Part shown: piece by piece, positions 1 to 4,549 of the stretch | Numbering within the stretch: the stretch's first letter is position 1 | How the letters are laid out: every line of letters starts with the position of its first letter | Source of the DNA: Rubrobacter sp. | Lineage (GTDB): Bacteria > Actinomycetota > Rubrobacteria > Rubrobacterales > Rubrobacteraceae | Assembly (NCBI GenBank): GCA_013815575.1 | Contig: JACDFX010000048.1 | Location: forward strand, 1-8,328 | Reading direction: 5' to 3' | Length of the DNA: 8,328 nt | Notes under the pieces: model-generated | Database searches by the model: none | What the model was told of the DNA's origin: nothing | The model's input: only the letters and a program-made list of their open reading frames with translations | Program-made: the position numbers and the translations under genes

Positions 1-620
1 CCCACGCGCCGGCCGCCCGGCGCCACGTACAGACCGATCTTCGGGGCGTGGTTCGTGGTCGTGACGCTGGCGCGGATCGCCGGCCCCTCCACCTCGCCAG
101 TTGCCGCATTGACCCCCGATGGCACGTCTGCGGCGACCACAGGCGCGCCTGCGGCGTTGATCGCCGCGATGACCCCGACGAGAGGTTCGCGGACGACGCC
201 CTCGAAGCCCGTCCCGAGCAACGCGTCGACGATGGCACCGGAGCCCACGAGTGCCGCCGGATCGAACGGTCGCGGCGGCGCCCCGGGCAGGCGGTCGAGG
301 TTCGTCCGCGGCACGCCGGCGAGGCCGTCCAGCGCGAGCGGGGCGATCACGTCGACCTCGTGCCCGGCTTCCCGGAGGAGACGGGCCGAGATCAGGCCGT
401 CCCCTCCGTTGTTGCCCGGCCCGACCACGACGCGGATGGGTCCACCTCCGGCGACCTCGGTCGCGGCCGCCGCCAGTCCCGCTCCGGCCTTCTCGGCGAG
501 TTCCAGTTCCAGGATGCCGCGCCGCTCCATCGCGAAGCGATCAGCCGCGCGCATCTCGTCAGGGTCGTAGAGTCCGTCGAGCCATCCGGGCAGGGAAGCC
601 CGTGTCCGCTCTTCTTGCAT
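1..620 (-). CDS. nnrE: NAD(P)H-hydrate epimerase (YjeF N-terminal domain), partial at left edge
   Basis: This enzyme epimerises damaged R-NADHX/NADPHX so that the partner dehydratase (NnrD) can repair it. The visible 206 codons hold the whole front of the YjeF_N Rossmann-like domain. The signature VVVGPGNNGGDGLISAR lies at residues 64-80, VDALLGTGFEG at 131-141, ADVPSGVNAATGEVEG at 164-179, and an APKIGL segment (Lys194) at 192-197. The reading frame is open to the window edge. The epimerase domain is nearly finished there, so whether an ADP-dependent dehydratase domain is fused behind it, as is common in bacteria, cannot be seen. The ATG at 618-620 is chosen because a strong Shine-Dalgarno AAGGAGGGG lies about 6 bases before it and the residues after it (PDEMRAADRFAME) match the usual start of the family. 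The function assignment is secure; only the C-terminal extent is unknown. Confidence 0.93.
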   Translation of the reverse strand, partial: MQEERTRASLPGWLDGLYDPDEMRAADRFAMERRGILELELAEKAGAGLAAAATEVAGGGPIRVVVGPGNNGGDGLISARLLREAGHEVDVIAPLALDGLAGVPRTNLDRLPGAPPRPFDPAALVGSGAIVDALLGTGFEGVVREPLVGVIAAINAAGAPVVAADVPSGVNAATGEVEGPAIRASVTTTNHAPKIGLYVAPGGRRV

Positions 621-671
621 GTCTCTCCCCTCCTTGGGCCGACGTATGTTAGACACAGCCCGGGGTGCGGG

Positions 672-845
672 TCAAACTGGGCCCCTACTTGCCCACCGAT
701 CCCCGGCACTGGCGAGCAGGAGCATGGGCACGGTCATCAGCAAGAACCCGATCCCCCTCACGGCCGTGTTCAAGTTCTCTATGGGCTCTCCCGCCAAGCC
801 AGAGAACACGACCATCAGGGCTCCGATCCCGAAGAAAACCGCCAA
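672..845 (-). pseudogene. two-helix membrane-protein fragment (tail of the MazG relic frame)
   Basis: This is the 3' part of the same open frame. It encodes two hydrophobic stretches, AVFFGIGALMVVFSGLAG and GIGFLLMTVPMLLLASAG, joined by the polar linker EPIENLNTAVR and ending DRWASRGPV. Each stretch is long enough for a membrane helix, so this was probably part of an integral membrane protein. I do not recognise the family. The only candidate start inside it is TTG at 843-845, without a convincing ribosome-binding site, so independent translation as a 57-residue protein is possible but unproven. A deletion that joined two former genes is the simplest reading. Confidence 0.5.
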
Positions 846-1013
846 TTTCTCTGGAAGCAGATTACGGCTCTGCTCTTGTGTCAGCCACTGAAAATGCTAC
901 ACAACTTCCGAAACTTCTACACTGAGGGCCATAGCGAGATTCTTCGGAGAATGGAACTGTTCCCAGTCTCGTTCACTGACGAACTGCCTAATAGCACTCC
1001 TAAGAAGCTCCAT
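672..1013 (-). pseudogene. MazG/dCTPase-like nucleotide pyrophosphohydrolase relic with in-frame amber, running into a membrane-protein fragment
   Basis: From the ATG at 1011-1013, preceded by AGGAGA, the frame reads RDWEQFHSPKNLAMALSVEV, then SEVV, then TAG at 897-899, then HFQWLTQEQSRNLLPEKLA in the same frame. This is the N-terminal half of the MazG-like/dCTP pyrophosphatase family, which hydrolyses non-canonical or excess NTPs to NMP plus PPi. The amber codon sits where the third Glu of the helix (E-x-x-E-x-x-E, normally followed by HFQW) is expected and fits a single GAG to TAG change. The second half of the MazG domain (the ExxD helix) is missing. After PEKLA the same frame continues into hydrophobic sequence unrelated to MazG and stops at TGA 672-674. 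The region is clearly less GC-rich than its neighbours and lies just downstream of a tRNA gene, which fits an acquired and decayed insertion. The MazG identity rests on motif recognition and is strong; the gene cannot be functional as read. Confidence 0.8.
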
Positions 1014-1054
1014 AACCTTCTCTCCTATCGAGTGCGACACACCTATCAGCGCGT

Positions 1055-1075
1055 TGGTGTACTACTGGTGTACTC
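1055..1075 (+). repeat. short tandem repeat between tRNA-Ala and the MazG relic
   Basis: TGGTGTACTAC is followed directly by TGGTGTACTC, giving a shared 9-base core at an 11-base period. It lies in the AT-richer stretch downstream of the tRNA. It could be a small protein-binding site or a recombination scar; nothing else supports either. Confidence 0.4.
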
Positions 1076-1145
1076 GAGAGTAAGAGCGAACGGCGTCCCC
1101 TTTCCGCACTCTAAGGTTTACCTGCAAATCGAGGTAACTTTGGAG

Positions 1146-1218
1146 TGGAGCCGAGGGGGTTCGAACCCCTGACCTCCGCCGTGCAAGGGCGGCGCTCTCC
1201 CAACTGAGCTACGGCCCC
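1146..1218 (-). tRNA. tRNA-Ala (anticodon UGC)
   Basis: The 73-base minus-strand sequence folds as a standard cloverleaf. The acceptor GGGGCCG pairs with CGGCTCC (one G-U pair). The D-arm contains AGCTCAGTTGGGAGAGC, the anticodon stem is CCGCC/GGCGG with loop CTTGCAC, and the T-arm is AGGGGTTCGAACCCCC in sequence context with TTCGAAC loop. The discriminator base is A and CCA is not encoded. The anticodon TGC assigns alanine. Transcription starts from the promoter at 1232-1260. Confidence 0.95.
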
Positions 1219-1231
1219 AGGGTAGAAGTTG

Positions 1232-1260
1232 AGTTTACGTGCGAAGCGGGCGTTATTCAA
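1232..1260 (-). promoter_or_regulatory. sigma-70-type promoter of tRNA-Ala
   Basis: On the minus strand TTGAAT (1255-1260) and TAAACT (1232-1237) are separated by 17 bases. The -10 ends 13 bases before the mature tRNA 5' end, leaving room for a short 5' leader. Spacing and position are those expected for a housekeeping promoter of a stable RNA gene. Confidence 0.7.
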
Positions 1261-1284
1261 CGCGCACCGGGCACCCTCGGCGGG

Positions 1285-1290
1285 TACAAT
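1285..1290 (+). promoter_or_regulatory. possible -10 box for fmdB
   Basis: TACAAT lies 39 bases before the fmdB ATG on the plus strand. No good -35 hexamer sits 16-18 bases upstream (GCGCAC at 1262-1267), so this is only a candidate. It would place the fmdB promoter back to back with the tRNA promoter. Confidence 0.3.
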
Positions 1291-1329
1291 ACGGCTCGCT
1301 GTATGTTAGCCAGACGAGAGGTGGGACGG

Positions 1330-1578
1330 ATGGCCCTCTACGAGTACAAGTGCGCCAGCTGCGACGGGCGCTTCGACCTTATGCGCTCGATGAGCGCCTC
1401 GGACGACCCGGCCGAGTGCCCGGAGTGCGGCTCCGCCGAGTCCAGGCGCGTCATCTCGAACTTCGCCTCGATCACCCCGGGCGCCTCCGCGATGTCCTCG
1501 AACCCGATGATGGACGCCCGCATCGCCAGCTCTGGAGGCGGGGGCGGTTGCTGCGGCGGGGGCTGCGGCTGCGGCTAG
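1330..1578 (+). CDS. FmdB-family zinc ribbon protein
   Basis: This is an 82-residue protein of the FmdB/CxxC_CxxC regulatory family. The N-terminus MALYEYKCASC is typical, with CxxC pairs at Cys8/Cys11 and Cys30/Cys33 that should bind one Zn ion, and the ESRRVISNF segment usual after the second pair. The biochemical role of the family is unsettled; some members are annotated as regulators. The C-terminus is a Ser-Gly-rich tail with four further cysteines (Cys74, 75, 79, 81), a common but unexplained trait of these proteins. The start at 1330 is preferred over the in-frame ATG at 1303 because GAGAGGTGGG precedes it and homology begins at MALYEYK. Its stop codon overlaps the region where the DUF309 gene must begin, so the two are probably co-transcribed. 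Confidence 0.88.
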   Translation: MALYEYKCASCDGRFDLMRSMSASDDPAECPECGSAESRRVISNFASITPGASAMSSNPMMDARIASSGGGGGCCGGGCGCG

Positions 1579-1579
1579 A

Positions 1580-1966
1580 CCCCCGATCGAACTTCCCGAA
1601 GGCCTCCCCGACCTCGTTCGCCGGGGCATAGAGGAGTTCAACCGGGGGGAGTTCTTCGAGTGCCACGAGTTTCTCGAAGATGCCTGGATGGGGGAGTCGC
1701 GCCGCGTCAGGTTCCTCTACCAGGGCATCCTTCAGGTCGGCGTCGGCTTCTACCACCAGCAGAACGGCAACTGGCGCGGCGCGACCGGCGTTCTCCGCAG
1801 CGGCATCGAACGCCTCCACGAGTTCGAGCCCGAGGCTCTAGGCCTCGACGTCGCGAAGCTCATCCGCGAATCCGAACGGTGCCTGGAAGAACTCGAACGG
1901 CTCGGTCGCGGGCGGGTACGCGAGTTCGACGCCACCCTGATACCGAAGGTCGAGCCGTCCGGATAA
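1580..1966 (+). CDS. DUF309 domain protein without a recognisable start codon
   Basis: The frame reads PPIELPEGLPDLVRRGIEEF, then NRGEFFECHEFLEDAW, then the MGESRRVRFLYQGILQVGVG helix and HQQNGNWRGA. The DUF309 hallmark F-E-x-H-E-x-L-E-x-x-W is at 1655-1687. DUF309 is a small helical family of unknown function; the His-Glu pair is its most conserved element. The only ATG in this frame (1688) follows the hallmark and would delete it. Upstream the frame is open back to a TGA near 1508, yet contains no ATG, GTG or TTG, only CTG at 1532, ATC at 1586 and ATA at 1628. The coordinate given is where homology-like sequence begins, one base after the fmdB stop, not an asserted start. Options are a rare start codon, a +1 frameshift from fmdB, or loss of the start by mutation or sequencing error. 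It converges with the lipase gene. Confidence 0.72.
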   Translation, partial: PPIELPEGLPDLVRRGIEEFNRGEFFECHEFLEDAWMGESRRVRFLYQGILQVGVGFYHQQNGNWRGATGVLRSGIERLHEFEPEALGLDVAKLIRESERCLEELERLGRGRVREFDATLIPKVEPSG

Positions 1967-2903
1967 CCGGGGTATGATCTCCGGGGGTCGGCGGTTCTCT
2001 ATTCTCTGACGTAGGCGTTCCAGATCTGGACCGCCTACTGGATGGGTGCGTGATCCCGTAGTGCCCCCCCGACGGACTTGAGGTGAGAACCCTGCGCGCG
2101 ACCCGTCCCCCCTTCGCCCGCAACCCGTCGCCACCCGGTTTTCCGTCGTGGATGAGTCCCTCACCGTCGATATATTTCTCGGCGCCGGCGTGCCGGTACG
2201 GCCCCCGCACCGGGAGCTTCGGCACCACGTCTCTCCCGTTGACAATGCGGTACACGGGAGTATCCAGGCTCTCGACGTACTCCCCATCCCCCACCCGAGG
2301 CGCGCCGAACGTGTACACCTCCGGCGCGCGCTCGTAGCGACCGGCGGCGAGCGTGGCGAGCGCCCCGCCCAGGCTGTGCCCCGTAAACCACACCCTCTTG
2401 TGCCCGTCCCCGCACAGCCCGTCGAGGTAGGCCTCTAATCCTTCATCCCCCTCGCGGGGTCCCCAGATCTCCTTCAGGGCCTCGCTGAAGCCCTTGTGTA
2501 CCCGTCCGCCGCGTTCGGAGGGCACGGTGCCGAAGCTCAGGTTGACCATCCAGTCGGCCAGGGCGTCGAAGACGTTGTTGCCCTCCCGCTCGCGCATATC
2601 CGAGCCGCTGAACGCGACGAGTACGAAGTCTTCGTTGTGGGCGGCGTAGCACTGGGTGCTCTCGCCGTGGAAGTACCTCACCTCCGGCAGGCTGGCCTCC
2701 CGGAACCGCGCCTCGACGAAGTTCTGGTCCCCGTAAGCAAGCAGCGCCGCCTCCGCCAGCCACCAGGCGTTGACCAGCTCGAACCCGCCGGAAGAGTGGC
2801 GGAAGGGGTGATCCCCGCAATTCTCGAAAAACGTCCGGTCCTCGTTCGGCGGCGCGGCCGTGGACGCATCCCCCGAAGGTATCGGTTTGCGTATGCCCGT
2901 CAC
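1860..2903 (-). CDS. class 3 (alpha/beta-hydrolase) lipase, C-terminus out of frame
   Basis: The first 278 residues of this open frame match the lipase class 3 family, which hydrolyses acylglycerols or related esters. It has ELVNAWWLAEAALLAYGD at 42-59, the oxyanion region FVLVAFSGSD at 93-102, the nucleophile elbow VWFTGHSLGGALA at 171-183 with Ser177, VYTFGAPRVGD at 196-206, and the acid segment VNGRDVVPKLP with Asp225. No signal peptide is seen, so it is probably intracellular. After codon 278 the frame enters Arg/Ser/Pro-rich sequence with no family character and overlaps the DUF309 gene antisense by about 107 bases. The expected end, with the catalytic His in DHAP, lies in another frame (see 1999-2072). 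As read, the product has Ser and Asp but lacks the usual His, so activity is doubtful unless the poly-G run is misread. The GTG start at 2901-2903 has no clear ribosome-binding site. Confidence 0.8.
   Translation of the reverse strand: MTGIRKPIPSGDASTAAPPNEDRTFFENCGDHPFRHSSGGFELVNAWWLAEAALLAYGDQNFVEARFREASLPEVRYFHGESTQCYAAHNEDFVLVAFSGSDMREREGNNVFDALADWMVNLSFGTVPSERGGRVHKGFSEALKEIWGPREGDEGLEAYLDGLCGDGHKRVWFTGHSLGGALATLAAGRYERAPEVYTFGAPRVGDGEYVESLDTPVYRIVNGRDVVPKLPVRGPYRHAGAEKYIDGEGLIHDGKPGGDGLRAKGGRVARRVLTSSPSGGHYGITHPSSRRSRSGTPTSENREPPTPGDHTPVIRTARPSVSGWRRTRVPARDRAVRVLPGTVRIRG
1999..2072 (-). pseudogene. displaced C-terminal segment of the lipase
   Basis: In a different minus-strand frame, directly behind the seven-G run at 2064-2070, the sequence reads ALRDHAPIQ, amber (2035-2037), AVQIWNAYVRE, stop (1999-2001). 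The pattern D-H-x-P-x-x-Y-A-x-x-I-W-N-A is the usual end of bacterial class 3 lipases, with the catalytic His (codon 2050-2052) in DHAP. Restoring one G to the run would join it to codon 278. The amber stands where Tyr is expected and fits a TAC or TAT to TAG change. Two lesions within 40 bases suggest real decay of the tail rather than one base-calling slip. Confidence 0.65.
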
Positions 2904-2928
2904 GCCCGGAAGAATACGCGATCCGGGC
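2904..2928. repeat. inverted repeat directly before the lipase start
   Basis: A perfect 7-base inverted repeat, GCCCGGA (2904-2910) and TCCGGGC (2922-2928), spaced by 11 bases, abuts the GTG start. Its 18-base centre spacing suits a dimeric repressor, or an RNA hairpin hiding the start. The rest of the gap up to the cupin gene (2929-3160) holds no gene I can support. Confidence 0.35.
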
Positions 2929-3160
2929 CCCCGCTTCCGAACGTGGTCGAACGGGGCGGATCGCCGAGGTCACGTTCCGGTAGGGTGCCGACGGCGGCAT
3001 ACAGTGCCCGGGCTGCGCGCGAGCCGTATCGCTGAGCCCCGTAGCGCGAGCTTGGTGGACGATGCTTCGTAAATGGTCTCCTTTCCTTTGCCTGTTCTGC
3101 TACTCAGGAGCTCGTTGACAGCGGCGACAAGCGCCCGCCCCGACCTCCCGATCTTCCCTC

Positions 3161-3679
3161 TCAGACCTCATCTCGGCCTTCCCGGAGGGGATCGGGCTCC
3201 TGTACGAGGTGCATGCCGATCTCTCGGAAGAGGGCCATGGCGTTGTCTATGCCGCCGGGAATGGCCGGTCGATCGGCCGGCGGGATCGTGCGGGCCTGGG
3301 CACGCTCTCCGAGCTCCGTGATCGTCCTCTCGAAGCCGGCCGGCGTGTAGGAGTTGAGCAGCGTCGCCGTCTCGGAGTCCACCCGGAAAGAGTGGACCGT
3401 GCCGCGCGGGATCAGGACGAAAGACCCCGGTCCGGCTTTCAACTCCTTGCCGTCGGCGCGGTAGGTGATCTCACCATCTATGATGAAGAATTGCTCGTCC
3501 TGGTCGTGATAGTGGGGCCCGGGGCCGGAGCCCCGCGGACAGAGCTCCCACATCAGGGAGTAACCGCCCCCGGTCTGCTCCCCGGTGGCGAGCATCACCC
3601 ACAGGATGCCGACCATCCAGTATGCCGGCCCCTGCTCGACGGTGTCGACGTATGGCGTCGCCTTCGCTCTCTCGTTCAT
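3161..3679 (-). CDS. single-domain cupin protein
   Basis: This 172-residue protein belongs to the cupin superfamily of small metal-binding beta-barrels, which includes dioxygenases, isomerases and sugar-binding proteins. Cupin motif 1 is GPGPHYHDQDEQFFIIDG at residues 52-69 with His56, His58 and Glu62. Motif 2 is GSFVLIPRGTVHSF at 85-98 with His96. All four usual metal ligands are present, so it should bind Fe, Mn or a similar metal. The overall layout resembles quercetin-dioxygenase-like cupins, but substrate and reaction cannot be read from the sequence. The start at 3677-3679 (MNERAK) is chosen over the in-frame ATG at 3695-3697 because a perfect AGGAGG lies 9 bases before it; the longer reading would put that site inside the coding sequence. 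No membrane segment or signal peptide is seen. The SnoaL relic lies 115 bases upstream on the same strand, so a shared transcript is possible. Confidence 0.88.
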   Translation of the reverse strand: MNERAKATPYVDTVEQGPAYWMVGILWVMLATGEQTGGGYSLMWELCPRGSGPGPHYHDQDEQFFIIDGEITYRADGKELKAGPGSFVLIPRGTVHSFRVDSETATLLNSYTPAGFERTITELGERAQARTIPPADRPAIPGGIDNAMALFREIGMHLVQEPDPLREGRDEV

Positions 3680-3794
3680 CGGCCCGTTCCTCCTCATGTT
3701 TGCTGCGCCGTGGTCCGTGCCGCTCGAATCCCGAAGTTGCCTGGACTACCGCGCAGATCGGGCGGTATGGAGGGTCTGCTGCTCTATTCCCCGG

Positions 3795-4216
3795 TTATGT
3801 AAGGATGGGAGGCGCGGAGGCCTCTTCGATCCCCTCTTTCGCGAGGCGCTCGCATACCTCCTCGACCTTCTGTGTGTCGAGGTACGCGTGCAGGCCGACC
3901 AACCGGCCCCACGAGAAGCGCAGGACGTGGGTCCCCTCGTTCTCGTAGGGCAACCCGTCGGCCGGACGCGCCCGGTCCACCCACTCGATCATCGCTACGG
4001 TCCGCCACGGCCAGCCGCGCACCAGCACCCTTTTGACCTCGAAGTCCAGTCCCGGAAACAGCCTGTACAGGCGCTCGAACCAACGTCCGAGGGCCTCCCT
4101 GCTGTGACGGGTGCCGCCGAGGGCGTGCTCCCCGGAAAAAGTGTGCTCCACGTCGGGAGCGCAGGCCATAAGCCGGGTCTGACAGCGATCCTCTCGATGA
4201 GCTCAGTCTTGTTCAT
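3795..4216 (-). pseudogene. SnoaL/NTF2-like protein, N-terminus out of frame with body
   Basis: The body (codons 4169 down to 3797) reads MACAPDVEHTFSGEHALGG, then SREALGRWFERLYRLFPGLD, then FEVKRVLVRG, EGTHVLRFSWGRLVGLHAYLD and a C-terminal helix. This is a SnoaL/ketosteroid-isomerase-like (NTF2) fold: the D-V-E-H segment, the G-x-x-F helix pattern, and the strand pair ending in a hydrophobic pocket. Such proteins act as cyclases, isomerases, hydrolases or non-catalytic binders. The ATG at 4167-4169 has no ribosome-binding site. A better start is ATG 4214-4216 behind AAAGGA, giving MNKTELIERIAVRPGL, which looks like the expected first helix but is in another frame (47 bases from the body start). 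The stretch between is also shorter than the usual N-terminal helix pair, so a deletion that shifted frame is likely. If translation starts at 4169 the fold would lack its first helix. Confidence 0.68.
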
Positions 4217-4256
4217 GGGCGTTCCTTTCTGCCGCCGACTTTTGGCTCCGCGGCGG

Positions 4257-4285
4257 CCCTGTTTGCGTTTCTTGCCCCCTGTTTG
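4257..4285. repeat. paired 9-base direct repeat CCCTGTTTG
   Basis: Two identical copies start exactly 20 bases apart, about two helical turns, 40-70 bases before the SnoaL start. This arrangement is seen in activator or response-regulator sites; no regulator can be named. Confidence 0.3.
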
Positions 4286-4462
4286 TACGGGAGGAGGTGG
4301 TGCTTCCCACCCCCGCGTTGTCGGCGAGTTCGGCGGACGGACCCCGTGGTGGTGCGCCGCGGGACGTACACCACATTTGGCACAAGCGCTTCGGGAGCGG
4401 CTACGAACGGGGGGATTCTGCGCCCCAAACCCCCGAGGCCGGGGCTATCCACCCAACAGTAC

Positions 4463-4478
4463 GGAAGACGTTTCTTCC
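4463..4478. repeat. small hairpin GGAAGA-CGTT-TCTTCC
   Basis: A perfect 6-base stem with a 4-base loop lies 72 bases beyond the stop of the large minus-strand gene. It could help end that transcript, but the stem is AT-rich and no T-run follows on the minus strand, so I do not call it a terminator. Confidence 0.3.
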
Positions 4479-4549
4479 AAAGTTCGCAAAAGGGGAAGCG
4501 AATCGTCCCTTACGCGTCTACCTCTCGCTTTGACTCCTTTGCGGGCAGG

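Larger units (their letters stand above)
4217..4549. other. intergenic region between the mosaic stress gene and the SnoaL relic
   Basis: I see no coding sequence with family character on either strand in these 333 bases. The region holds a short hairpin (4463-4478), two 9-base direct repeats CCCTGTTTG (4257-4265 and 4277-4285), and the AAAGGA ribosome-binding site of the SnoaL relic near 4225. It should contain the end of the large upstream transcript and the promoter of the SnoaL/cupin pair, but no clear -35/-10 pair stands out. Confidence 0.5.

Noticed and set aside
48..1172. Long plus-strand open frame of 374 codons
   Set aside because: It runs antisense through nnrE, the MazG relic and into the tRNA; its Arg/Pro-rich translation has no family character.
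1146..1218. Attachment site of an integrated element at the tRNA
   Set aside because: No second copy of the tRNA 3' end, integrase or element boundary is seen in the window.
644..1309. GTATGTTAG occurring at 644-652 and 1301-1309
   Set aside because: Two copies near two gene starts but in opposite relation to those genes; too short and inconsistent to call a shared site.
3115..3120. Perfect TTGACA on the plus strand
   Set aside because: No -10 box 16-18 bases downstream and no plus-strand gene to drive.
3073..3321. Plus-strand frame beginning MVSFPLPVLLL
   Set aside because: The start looks like a signal peptide, but the rest is antisense to the cupin gene and carries no family character.
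3695..3697. Upstream ATG for the cupin gene
   Set aside because: It would place the AGGAGG ribosome-binding site inside codons 2-3; the ATG at 3677-3679 is correctly spaced.
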